Part shown: piece after piece, positions 1 to 10,931 of the stretch | How the letters are laid out: each line of letters opens with the position of its first letter | Numbering within the stretch: position 1 is the stretch's first letter | From: Monilinia fructicola | Lineage: Eukaryota; Ascomycota; Leotiomycetes; Helotiales; Sclerotiniaceae | Direction of reading: 5' to 3' | NCBI GenBank assembly: GCA_008692225.1 | Contig: VICG01000015.1 | Coordinates: forward strand, 761,001-825,000 | Length of the DNA stretch: 64,000 nt | Notes under the pieces: model-generated | Database searches by the model: none | The model's input: only the letters and a program-made list of their open reading frames with translations | Told to the model about the DNA's origin: nothing | Made by a program: the position numbers and the translations under genes

Positions 1-1218
1 ATTTATTTTCTATATATACTAAATATAAGGTTTATACTTAAACTCTCTTATTTTAATAATTTTTAATACAATCTCTTCTTTTTTTGAATATTAAAAATTT
101 GCGTTTTTTGCCCCTCTTTAACAATAACCTTACAACATTTTTAATAGATTTTTAAAAGTTTCCTATACTTTTCAATTTAGGCTTTTATATTAAACAGATT
201 TTTTAATACTAATAATTAATTAATTTTGTAATAATTAGTAATACGATTTTAAGATATTTCGAATATATCAAAAGCATAAATTCCTTCACACATTTCAAAA
301 AATATCTTAATTCTTTTAATCTTAGGTTTTAAAGGATGAACCCCCTTCATATTGTAAATCTTTCGAAGTATTTTTCATTAAAAAATATTAAGAATTAATT
401 GAATTATTCACATTGTCGTATAGTATAATACACATCGTTAAACATTATTTTGAAAATCTTGCTTATTTTGCATATACCTCTTTTAAAACCCGCCTAAGTA
501 TATACGTATATATATATGTGTATATGTATGTATGTATGTACTAGGTATGTCCACGGTATCCAATATATCCATGGATATAAGTAGCATACTTAAGAAGAGA
601 AAGAAGCAGGAAAGTAAATTCATTATATAAATTCACCTGTATCTTCTCCATCAAGTACAATATTATATTATATCTATATTTCATATGTAAACGTCATCAG
701 TACTCATACATTCATTCACTCATTCATTCGCTGGTTTTTTTTCTCTTTCATCCATGGATAATTATAAAAAATTAAATTTTATCGGCAGATCGGGAATTCA
801 TAACCTCTTCCTTCATAATCTGGAATCTTTTTTAAAGCGGCCAATAATCATTTTTAGACTCCAACGCGGGTCGCGTCTGATACCGATGGGTCTGGTAACT
901 TTCTTGACCTCCTCTTCAACCTTTCCAATTCCCACACCTCTAAATCAGAGACCTGGTAGGAGGCCATACAAAACCCAGTCTCCTCCTCTTACAATCTCTT
1001 TATTTCCTTCTACGGGTCTGCAATTCTTCTATTTCTGTCTTACCAATTTATTCTCTCTCAAAAAGTTCTTACTATTCTCGGCATCTCTCAAAATCCTATG
1101 AGCCTCGCGTTAGAACCTCAACTCACCCACCGCGTTTAGGTCGCGGTCTTGAGATACCCACTCTGAGGAGATTTCCTTGTTGACCTTCATTATTTATGAT
1201 CAAAGGATATCAATCATC
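1..1218. other. AT-rich left end and 5' flank of the FHA gene
   Basis: No convincing gene is visible. The first ~480 bases are very AT-rich with many TpA steps, as in RIP-altered or relic repeat DNA. A short (TA/TG)n run lies near 500-540 and (ATTC)n near 706-730. An open frame at 754-1101 has low-complexity translation and no recognisable motif, so I treat it as chance. The last few hundred bases are the likely promoter and 5' UTR of the FHA-domain gene that follows. Confidence 0.5.
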
Positions 1219-2776
1219 ATGATGGACTCTTCACCAAGCAAGATTAACGCTCAACCTACCTTGCCCGCAATGACGGGTACAAAGCGTCCTGCACCAACCT
1301 TACTCCCAGCCTTTGAGCCGCTTCCTTCCTCCTCACCAAGTCTCCCAGGACGTAACAGTAAGAGAGTTCGCACTTCAACAACATCTGAATTTGAATCGGC
1401 TTATAAATATCCCACACCAATTCCTACCTCTACAACTGGTATCCTCTCCTCCTCCCCTCCAGGGGTACACGCTCGGGCCGGTCTTCACCGAACCCGATCC
1501 TCTATTGAGAGGGCTCCTCTATCAGCTGTGCCAACAATCACTCTTCCGGAAGATGGAGAGACTCTGCTCATGGGTAGATCTAGCAACTCCTCCCATTATC
1601 AATTATCGGCCAATCGTCTCATCTCTCGAGTACACATCAAAGCCAGATATATCTCTGCAACAGTTCCGCTCGAGTCGAATAAAATTGAGATTATCTGCTG
1701 CGGTTGGAACGGAGTGAAGTTGCACTGTCAAGGTCGAACATGGGAGTTGGCAAAGGGAGATAGTTTTACCTCGGAAACAGAAAATGCTGAGATTATGTTG
1801 GATGTTCAGGATGCAAGGGTCCTGGTTGCTTGGCCACAACAAGCTGATCTTCTTGACTCGGCTGCTCCTACAGAAGTTCCTTCGTGGAGTGAGGACAGTT
1901 CTCCTAGGGGTAAGGTTACTGCAGTTACTGCTCAAGGTGACATTATTCCTTCCAGTCCAATTCGTCGTGTTGAACGTCACTCATCTCCAGTATCACCAAC
2001 ACCTACACGCCAAGCTCTTTCTTCTGCCAATTTGGCCAACCTCTTTGCCGATGAAGCAGAGAAGACCTTCATTCAAGTATATGAAGATAAGTCAGAGCCA
2101 GAGCCAGTTCCAGCTACCGAGTCTAAACACCCTGAACCTGCATACTCACCAACTGTCGCTGCAACATCATTCAGTGCATCGTTACCAGCTAGTCAAGAGA
2201 GTGAGTTGAGTGAGCCAGAAGATCCAGATGAAGAAAATGATCCTTGTTGTCCACTCCTTTGGTCCATTTGGTGCAAATCTGTCGTCGAGAATGGCTAAGT
2301 TCACAGCTGGTCATCCTCAAGAAGCTCGTGGCCGTAATGAACACAAACCCAAGGTCATTCCTGAGGAACGATCAAACTCCACTTCCCTTGAAGGTTCTGT
2401 TACTCCAGTTATCAATCATGTAGCAAATCAACTTGCCTATTCTCGTCTTCAATCCATGCCATTGTCTACCATTCTCAGAAATCTCCCTGCCCATCTCAAA
2501 GGTGTTAGCCCCTCGAAGCAAGAGAATAAGGGACTTTCAAAGGAAGATCTCCGAAAGATGTTGAATAGAACATCATTCATCGGTGAAATCCATCGTGAAG
2601 GCAAGGACGCTGTGCCGGAAAGCCGCTTGAGAGCGAGTATTACTACATCCCAGATGAAGATACCGATCAGTCGAGAAAGGAAACAGTTCAAGAAGGATTG
2701 AGGAAACCAAGTTTGAGGAATTGCAGAAAGCAACATAAGGGTACCATCCATTCATCAGTTGACCCTATATATATCT
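1219..2776 (+). CDS. FHA-domain protein, Tos4-like; two frame breaks
   Basis: Probable FHA-domain nuclear protein of the Tos4/Plm2 type, a family that in yeast is a G1/S target and binds phosphothreonine partners at chromatin. Start chosen at the ATG at 1219 (a second ATG follows directly). The N-terminal ~100 residues are Ser/Pro-rich; the FHA core follows with the LLMGRSSNSSHYQL and SRVHIKARY motifs (roughly residues 115-200). A disordered linker leads to a conserved C-terminal block beginning FGPFGANLSSRMAKFT, then LSKEDLRKML and FIGEIHREGKDA. The reading shifts to another frame near 2245-2262, and again at a duplicated TG near 2617-2622, after which the frame reads AGKPLESEYYYIPDEDTD and runs to a TGA near 2776. 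Both breaks look like indels because conserved sense resumes immediately. The FHA assignment is firm; the Tos4 orthology is inference from the C-terminal block. Confidence 0.75.
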
Positions 2777-3342
2777 GACACCCTTGTAGCAATATTATTG
2801 GAAGCGCCCACGAACCCCATAAATTCGTTTTAAGTATGACTTGAGGTTTCGCTCGAAGGAAGAATCGAATTGTCGTAGAAAGGAGAATACTTTCATAACT
2901 TCAACGTCGACTCGCAAGATGTAACATAAACGACTCTAATGATGGCCGTGTGCCGGTTTGGTTTGGTTGCATAACGAAAAAAAAAACTGTTTGTATACGA
3001 TGGATGGGTGATATCAGGCTATATTCAGGTCCTCTTCCCCCATACCCTTTTATTTGCATAGCGAGGCGTCAGTAATCATTTCGCGTTTGTATTCTCTTGG
3101 TTGCAAATCATTCAAGACGGTCGTTCCAGTTCTGCGAATCGAGAGATAAAAGTAACTTAGAGAATACAAAACGAGGTTGTCATGTAGTAAAAAATAACAA
3201 AAAAGTATCAATGAAGTTAATTCTGTAATGGCAAGGAAAGTCTGAATTATGGTAGGAGGATAGTCGCGTATCGATATCTGATGAAGAAGAGTGCAGCTAG
3301 ATGACATTGATACATTTATCTGCTTTGCGACAACCAACAAAA
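2777..3342. other. intergenic, nothing recognised
   Basis: Follows the FHA gene. No tRNA, no conserved frame and no repeat beyond a short A-run near 2980. Probably the 3' UTR and spacer. Confidence 0.4.
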
Positions 3343-3418
3343 GAGTGAGTGAGTGAGTGAGTGAGTGAGTGAGTGAGTGAGTGAGTGAGTGAGTGAGTGA
3401 GTGAGTGAGTGAGTGAGT
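3343..3418. repeat. (GAGT)n microsatellite, about 19 units
   Basis: Uninterrupted tetranucleotide GAGT array. It creates a spurious minus-strand open frame with Ser-Leu-Thr-His repeats, which is not a gene. Confidence 0.97.
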
Positions 3419-3654
3419 AGTTAGAGAAAGCGTGAGGCACAATGAAATAAAGTTGTCAAGGCAGCGAGAGATTTGGGAAGTCAATGGGCGATAAGAAAAT
3501 TAAAGTGGGTCTTATCGCTTCGGATCAATGGTTCCACGACATCAGCAAAGTTAAGCGACCCCGCATTACGCTAGTTTGACGCTAATACACGTGCGTCCAA
3601 TGGAACCTGAACTTCCTCAGACTGGAAGTGGTGCTTGTACTTCTTGTCCTTGGA

Positions 3655-3830
3655 TCTGGGTCTGGGTCTGGGTCTGGGTCTGGATCTGGATCTGGATTTG
3701 ATGGATCTGAACCTGGTGGATTCTATTGTTTGTTGGTTTTTGGGTTTGGGTTTGGGTTTGGGTTTGGGTGTGGTGGTGAGGGGAGGGGAGGGGAGGGAAG
3801 AAGGAAAGAGGGAAGATGGGGGAGGGAGGA
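3655..3830 (+). repeat. G-rich hexamer tracts (GGGTCT)n, (GGGTTT)n, (GGGGA)n
   Basis: Three neighbouring G-rich arrays: GGGTCT units from about 3658, GGGTTT units from about 3742 to 3768, and GGGGA units from about 3780. Each has at least four runs of three or more G separated by short loops, which fits the canonical G-quadruplex pattern on the plus strand. Open frames on both strands here are low-complexity translations and are not called. Confidence 0.9.
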
Positions 3831-3869
3831 TGAATTATTGGACCCTTGTTCATGTGTTGTGGTATAGTG

Positions 3870-4660
3870 TCATCAGGAAGGTGTATTGGAGTTTCTTGAA
3901 ATTCTTGCCATTCTATCCACGGTAGGTATCCAGGTATGCAATGATATTATTTGTCGATGAGGGACAAGAGAGACGAGAGCTCTTTCCTCTGTACCGCTTC
4001 CACTCCTTCATTGTCGCTCTTCTATGCTTCACTGATGATCTCTCTCTGATGGGCGAGTTGAGGATTAGTAAGGGAAGGTAATGGGAGAGGGCAATCAAAG
4101 GTAAGGGTGCCGGTACGGACCGAGTATAGAATCATCTCCATGCACGAGGCTGGAAATGGAAATCTGATGGGAAATGGAATGAGGGGTAAGTAGGGAGGTA
4201 TCGTAAGTTGCCGTGAAGATGATGTATGTGAGTGGGTAGGTTATGTAATGTGATGCATGTAGGCAGTTGTGTGCCTACCTACCCTTTGAACAGCGAGTAA
4301 CGTGTTGATCGTCTAATGATATCGTCATTGCTATCTTCTGCGCCCTTACTAGGCAGCTACCTGCATATTCTTGCTTTGCTCGGCTTTGCAACTGAACGTA
4401 TTAAGCCTGGTGGGTTGAGAACAACCATATTCGACGACCATCTGAAATGTATATATTCATCTCGATCATTGATTTTTTGGGTAAGGGGAGGTGGGAAACA
4501 AGAATCGAGAAAAATTGAAAGAAAGTAATGAGAAACAGGAGATGAAAGAAAGAGCTTGTACGGATGGTAAGCTAGCGATGTAAGTGAAGTAAAATCTCGT
4601 GATCTTGGATATTTGGAAATCATACGATTTATGCGAATGACTGGTGGATTGACTATGAGC
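3870..4660. other. intergenic, nothing recognised
   Basis: No conserved coding frame and no RNA gene were recognised. Short open frames on both strands have no motif. Confidence 0.4.
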
Positions 4661-4670
4661 GTATATATAG
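4661..4670 (+). promoter_or_regulatory. possible TATA element for the gene at 5069
   Basis: The sequence GTATATATAG lies about 400 bases before the ATG at 5069 and is followed by a CT-rich leader. The long leader would be typical for a regulated fungal gene. This rests only on the motif and its position. Confidence 0.3.
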
Positions 4671-5068
4671 CCTTGTTTGCCAACCTAGATCTTTGTTTAT
4701 ATCGATTGTTGAGATAATTGATTCCTTCTCATTCAACACGTTTACAGCAGCAGTTCCAACGCAATAGTACGAACTTAAAAGCTCAAAGCTTAAATTAAAT
4801 CCTCATCGTAATCAAGAGCTTCAATATCACACTACAGATTTTGCCTTATTGAAGTCTCGAGAGTGGTTGAGATATTTTGAAGATAGTTAGCTATTTCTGA
4901 TTCTCCGTGTATTTTCAGATCCGATTGACGGACAGTTAGTTATCTCTTCTTATTCCCTGCTTTGAGAGAAAGCTCACAATTATTAGATTACAGACGGCAT
5001 TCTTCCCACCTCTTCAGCTGCTCGTACCTTTTGTTACTTTTATCATCAAACCAAAAATCACCATCACC

Positions 5069-5430
5069 ATGACATCCACCACACCCACCACCTCTCAATC
5101 CAACCACACCAACTCCCCCTCAATCCCCTCCCCGCACCACCTCACCACCTCCAAAACCCTCCCCATTCACCCTAGCTCCCCCTCATCTACCACGCATTCT
5201 CAAGCCACCGAATCCTCCTCCACCACCACACACCCGCAGTCCTCAAAAAATCGAAGTACCGATCCCAGACGGACGCCGCAATTCCCTAGGCGAACCCCTC
5301 CACTCCCCACTTGAAACATGGACTCCGAATTTATTGAAGAGAAATCAGAGTTGGAATCATCAGGATCTGAAGAGGCTGCATGTGGAAGAGGCGTTGAAGA
5401 AGGAGGAATGGAGAAACGATGAGGGATGGG
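5069..5430 (+). CDS. small unrecognised protein, one frame break
   Basis: ATG at 5069 in an A/C-rich context after a CT-rich leader. The first ~58 codons encode a Ser/Thr/Pro-rich stretch. At an A6 run (5245-5250) the sensible frame changes: removing one A continues into KIEVPIPDGRRNSLGEPL, then ETWTPNLLKRNQSWNHQDLK and LHVEEALKKEEWRNDEG, ending at a TAG near 5428-5430. The second half is compositionally protein-like (charged, with Trp at spaced positions), unlike the uninterrupted first frame, which ends in Pro/Thr low complexity. I do not recognise the family. The DGRR and QSW...QD..K motifs recall small uncharacterised fungal proteins, but I cannot name one. Total about 120 residues, no signal peptide, no membrane segment. 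Confidence 0.45.
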
Positions 5431-5439
5431 GGCTATAGT

Positions 5440-7000
5440 TTTGAGGAGAATGGTGAGGGTGAGGGTGGGAAGTAGAGAGGGGGTGGATTGTGGTGAGTCG
5501 AAATAACAGGAAAGGTGATGGGTGCTAGGGGAGCATAATATACGTGATTGTGTGGGAAGGGGAAGGATGAGACAAATTCAAGGGTTGGATAATGGTGGAC
5601 TGGGTTTAAAATATTATGGTAATATGACGACGTGAGACAGTGAGAATGGTCAACAGGACTAAAATGGCATACATGGCCTGCCTGTAGAGGTCAAGGGTGT
5701 TTTCGGATTGGATTCGGCAACCCGGTTCTTGAGGGATATTTGCGGTCTCGGTATTAGTCTAAGAATTGGCAGATAATAAATATTCGCAATGCTGCACACA
5801 TCATACGTATCCCGTCTCCATCCTATCAAATATTGCCAGGTACCTATTGTCTGAACTCGTCATGCATCGAGGCGAGTTTTAGCTGCTTGCTTATTTCTCG
5901 ATTTAAACCATCGTCCGCCCCCTAGAGATAACATCTTCCTTATTCATACCCGCGTCCTCTCGCCCCTCGCTCATGTCTTCGCAGTTCCGACTAGAACAAA
6001 AGTAACCACTCCCCAATGACATCCACGGTTCTTCAAGTATCTGAAAGCATCAATCAATCCCATCGACAGTAAATAAAAATAGCACCGCAATAAAAAGATA
6101 AGCATTTAAGAGAGCAGAAGTAAATGGTGCGCTATTTATATATATCACATTCTTGCAATTGGGCAACACTATGCGGCGAAAACACTTGATGATATCAAAG
6201 ACAGAGAATGTATGATTGGGAGTTTTGGATATGACTTGACGCCTGTACCGATCTCAATGGCACGGCGGTAAACTTCTGTCTTTTCATAGGTGCCAGCGTA
6301 ATCTCAAATACTAAGCCCCTCCTCCATTGTTCCAAGTGTAAAATCCTCAAACTCTGGCATTGAAAGGTAAAGAAGTGTAGAGTCATGTTGGGTATGGAAT
6401 TAAATGAATTCCTCATGGTTACTCCACAAGATTTTGCCTATTCTGGTAGATTGGAAATAAAACCGTGTTGGTTTTGTCGTCGACTTGGAAGTGCAAGGAA
6501 GAGCAGATGTATGAAGAAAATCCTCAAGAAATATTCTCGAGCGTAATGTGTTTTCTTCTCGAATAACCGATTGCATGTTCTCGGACGTAGTAAGACAGGT
6601 GATAAGGTTGGTGACAAAGTTTCTTATGAATGAGGAAGCAAGTGTTATGATATGCCAGAGAATAAGAGTGCGGTATTGCCATTTCCATGGTGCTGCTAGC
6701 TTGAGTTGTGATCTCAATGCAAGATTGTGTATTATTGATCTTAAGGTGAAGGAGCTGTGGTCTTGCATATCATCCGTGGTATCAAAGACATTTCACCAGT
6801 ATAGAATTGTACGGAACTGATGCTTATGTCTTATTTAAGCGAATAAGTTCGGTCCGGATCTGAATGAAATCAGATGATCGCTATCCGCTTCTTTGCACCC
6901 TCAGTTAAAGCCATCTCGCCTCGGCGATTTAGGAAGATTCTCATACGCTGAAACGTTCAGTAACACTGAACAAGCCTGCGCAAGATGATATAAACGTTTC
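5440..7000. other. intergenic, nothing firmly recognised
   Basis: Short open frames near 6195-6820 on both strands lack recognisable motifs. A (TA)-rich stretch occurs near 6135-6145. It may include the decayed 3' end of the HET-domain relic that lies just to the right on the minus strand. Confidence 0.35.
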
Positions 7001-7065
7001 GAGAGTCCGAATATATCCGCACCAACGCTGCCTGATCTCCAGCATTCAAGCTAGCAGCATCCTCG

Positions 7066-8283
7066 TCACTTTCGAAAAGAAGACTCCAAAAGTATTAACG
7101 AGAGTTCGACCACACTGCCCCTCCTCCACCCCCTTCCTCGATCTCCAAGTTTCAGATCTCTATAGCTTTTGGATTTTTTTACCCCAAATTCACAAAAGTT
7201 GAGCACCCTTGCGGTGACCGTGAAACTCGCCCGGCGATCGGTTGGCAGTGATCCATATATATTAAACTGCGATGTCGGATAATCGGCCACAATATCCTCG
7301 AACCCGCCAGAACTCCTTCTGGGAACCTTTGAACAGCGATACCTTAATCTAGCCAGGCATGCCCAAGACCATAAAGGTGCGATAACGGGCTGGATTCGCC
7401 GGTAGCAACTGAAATGCCAAGCGCACCAAAATAGGGAAAGTGGCAGTTCGTTTTCCATAGTCCATCCAGATATCGAATACCTGGTGAGTGATTTGTGCTT
7501 GGGTGGCACGACCTGCCAGAGCAGATAGCATGTCTGTGGGTCAGTGAGACGCTGTTTGGGGTAGTGTTACAATATTTTCTGTCAGGCTATAGCATAGTCA
7601 GCGAGTTCGAGTGAGATCGCGCCGCTACCGGTGGCTTGATACTCGTGCCTCTGGTGAGGAGTTTGGAACATTCGCAAAGTGACAAAGTTCAGCATTCCAT
7701 CCTCTGTGAAATGAAGGATGTGGGGAGACAACAATTTTCCATGAAGAGTCCACCCTTAATCAGTCAGCTAGCTTTCTTTTCACCCCCATTCCCAAGTGAC
7801 AATAACTGGCGAAGCCTATGGCAAAGAATCTGGGTTCGGACCTTGCAAAGACCTGATATTTAGGGGACAATAAGTTCGACTGCTGATGAATTCTCAGCCT
7901 CCGTTGATAAAACCAGCCAGGCTATTTTCTGCAGCATCTGCAGCTATAGTAACGAGGTCATGTGAGAAGACACGGCTCATTTTAGCAGATTGCTCTTCCC
8001 AGTCCAGGACACAGGCTTGAATGATACAATGGCAGTCAATCCAGAGTAAATTGATTATAAGCGCTTTAAAAATGTTATTTGCGTCTCTAAAAGTCTTTGG
8101 AGAGTCCAGAAGGGGTATATCACCGGTAAAGTCCTCAAAACTGGTGCTCTTTAGCTGCAGTTCGATCCTCCCACCCACCGATGGCTCTATCTGAGTTGCA
8201 AAAACATTATGGCCCACGATTTGCACCAATGCATATGACCCGATCCGAAAATAGCTTAGGGCGATATTGGCCACACCTGGCAT
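7066..8283 (-). pseudogene. HET-domain (heterokaryon incompatibility) gene relic
   Basis: HET-domain proteins mediate allorecognition and programmed cell death in filamentous fungi. Reading from 8283 down, the frame to 7894 carries LDSPKTFRDA, LLWIDCHCIIQ, DWEEQSAKMSRVFSH and LVTIAADAAENSLAGF, matching the core HET pattern (PKTFRDA.., YLWIDSLCIIQD, W..E...M..VY....TIAA). After a stop, a second frame near 7700-7770 restores the following conserved block GWTLHGKLLSPHILHFTED. A third piece at 7531-7349 (LSALAGRATQAQITHQV) resembles the segment after the HET core. The pieces are collinear but in different frames with stops between, and the helix before LWID is degenerate, so I call this a decayed gene. 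No N-terminal start with upstream continuity was found. Indel error could account for some of the breaks. Confidence 0.65.
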
Positions 8284-10200
8284 GATCGTTTATACACTCT
8301 TGAAGCCACGAACTGGCATGGGATATGCCCTCTGAAGAGTCGGCAGTAGTGGCAGTGTTTATCATATGACATATGGTTGAGAACAAAGGTAAGTGGCCTA
8401 TTCATTGCATTATATTATAGTTAGTTGAGCCTTGCGAGAAGGCTACATGCTACACGTCAAGTCCAACTGAGATAATTCTGTGATTACTCGCTAACCTTGC
8501 AATGTGTTGATCTAAAATTATTCATGCAGTAGCCAGATTCGCAATTCTGCAGACCGCAAATGAAATCTGAGACTACGTTCGTTAATAATCGTGACCAGTT
8601 TCAAAATATAGCGAAGCTCCGGAATCCGGTTCATCGTCTTTCAAGACTGCCCAGCTGCTCTGGGAGAGTTGCATAATAAGTCTGCAACAGACGCAGCCTG
8701 CGGACCGGCTCCGAATTCAATCCGTATACCGAATATTAATACGCAGAGAAATTTCATCAGGCACTAGACCGTGACAGTATAGACACGCTGCCTTTGGAGG
8801 TTTCATGCTTGACTGAGCACATATCAGTTTGCAGTGTCTGATGTAAGACCAGATATTAAATAGCAAGCCAATTCTTTCAAATGACAGAAGACTGATGGCA
8901 ACAAAGTGGTTGCTCAGGTCGTGATAAACAAGATAATTGTTACATGATTTTTCTTGTTGTATATTGAACTAATTGTGCGTAGATGCTCGACAAGAAAGCT
9001 TTGAGAATGAAGTTCCAGCCTGAGCTTAAAAGTAACTAAGAAGGCAAAGGACAACTCTGCCAGACCATCTACGTACATGTGATTGGTGCAATGATTGATA
9101 GGCGCTTGACCAGTAGGCATCATACGAGAGTAGAGCCTCGTCAATCGGACTACGAGTTGATCGTATGAGCCATTTCAATTGTCATCAAATTTTCAAAACG
9201 AACGAAACAGAAACAGTGAGAATATATGCGAGTTCAATGCCATTCGGGTACGTACCTTTATACCCTACAGAGCCTTTCCATATATTTTTTATAGACTTGA
9301 TTTGGAATGCCATGAATTCTACTCCACGAATGGAGCGTGGGACAGGGTCAAATAAAAGGCCGAAGTCTCATTATTGACGAGAAAACATAGGGAGTGTGAC
9401 GCCTGTGAGCTACTAGGTAAGGTGGAATGCGAGGGAACGTGTAGCGCAAAGATTTGTAGTCTGTCAGGTACGAAGATAATGAGGAATAGCTCTGGGACAC
9501 ACAATCCTATTTTGTTAAACGAAGAGTTGGTGACAATTTGTGTCTCCTAAAGCTTAGAGACCAAACCCAAGCAAGGGAATAAAGTCTGTAATGTAATCCA
9601 AACCGAAAGAATGGCTGTGAATTTAGACCCGCGTCATCAACTGCAATCTTTAGACTGGTTATCACGCAACTAACCTGAACGCAAATGATAAATATACAAA
9701 ATGAAATAACTTCTTAGATTGAATTTTCCGACGAGGTCGAGCAAGCTTGCATTCTGATTTCAGACTCAATGTCTTCAATTTAGTACCGTCTTTGCTAATT
9801 GAAGCCCCATATGAGGAATCACTTTCAGTTGCTTCAGTGTCTGAAAGGTTCTACATTGCACGAATGTAGTGATAGAAGCTGCCCTTTTGTGCCCCGTATC
9901 AATCGATCTTGGTAAATTCCTCGAGAATATATGATTCGTGGAATAGCTACAGTGTATTTTTGTCTTGGCGTTGAACGGCATGTGTATGAGCGGTCATGCT
10001 CGTGTCTCATTTTTGAAGCATACTTATACATGAGTGAAGTGTCCACTCTGAAATATATTGAAAAAGCCTGCCGTTTCGTGTGAGCATCTGGCTTATTCGA
10101 GAATTCCCTTGGCCTGAGAATTTGATGACTATACAGTGTTTCCTAGAACTATTATGTCAAGTGTTTTCTGGCTCCCTGCCACCAACTAACCAGAGACCAA
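8284..10200. other. degenerate, gene-poor stretch
   Basis: No intact gene recognised. Minus-strand fragments near 8914-9144 and 9775-10046 have mixed composition but no identifiable motif. Because the HET relic borders this stretch, its decayed 5' part may lie here. Confidence 0.35.
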
Positions 10201-10209
10201 CAGAAGGAA

Positions 10210-10931
10210 TCATCGAAAAGAAAGCAAAATGGTACTCATTTTTGTGGTTAATATTGTAGGCTTGGCTCCATGTATGAAGAGCAAGGTTTTAGGAAGGCTA
10301 ACTTTGGGGCCTTCGGGCAGGAAATTTATGAAGTAAACAACTGTAATTCTGAGATAGTAAGCCATGCAGTTAATAGTACACTTCATTCCTGAGACCTTGT
10401 GCGTTGTGGATGGGAAGAGAAAATACCTCAAGAACCTCAAGTCACAAAAGCAATCCTATATAATTTCATTCTATCGCTCTCCTCGGAGTATCATGAAAAG
10501 CATAGAAAACTCAATACATGTGGCGTATGGAAAGAAATCGATGCGTTGGTAAAATGATATTGAAAGTTTCTCCAGTTGTCCGGGTGGCGGGCAGTCGACA
10601 TCTTCCATAGCTTGCCTCTCGATATTCTCTACCAAGACGTCGCGATAACTTGACATAAGCCAGGTCAACGCGTTCAACAAGAGATCAGTAGAGTAGAACA
10701 TTCTAGGCCACATTCTGATGACTAAACAGATTACATCGAATCGAGAAGCAGACGATACAATAAGGGGGTCAGTATTAAAATGTCCACAAAATTGTTATAC
10801 GAATGGAAGAGATAAGGACTCCGAACAGAACAACTGGAGGCCACAATGACTGCTTCTTTAGGAATCTCACCTAATCTCGCAAGATGATGAAGCACTCCCG
10901 CAAACCATTCATCATTGTTGATTGAGGACAA
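10210..10931 (-). pseudogene. unrecognised minus-strand coding remnant
   Basis: Three collinear minus-strand open stretches look protein-like and not random: 10931-10731 (WFAGVLHHLARLGEIPKEAV), 10713-10471 (LLLNALTWLMSSYRDVLVEN, then EDVDCPPPGQLEKLSISFYQ) and 10440-10210 (VSLPKTLLFIHGAKPTIL). They are separated by stops and frame changes. I do not recognise the family. Balanced hydrophobic/charged composition and collinearity suggest one decayed or frame-broken gene. Confidence 0.3.

Noticed and set aside
2250..2310. A ~57-nt intron in the FHA gene in place of a frame break
   Set aside because: The stretch it would remove encodes FGPFGANLSSRMAKFT in the new frame, which looks like conserved family sequence, so an indel explains it better.
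3050..3484. 144-codon minus-strand frame with Ser-Leu-Thr-His repeats
   Set aside because: Translation of the (GAGT)n microsatellite; flanks have no motif.
3740..3770. Internal telomere
   Set aside because: The unit is GGGTTT, not the usual fungal TTAGGG, the tract is short, and the flanks are ordinary.
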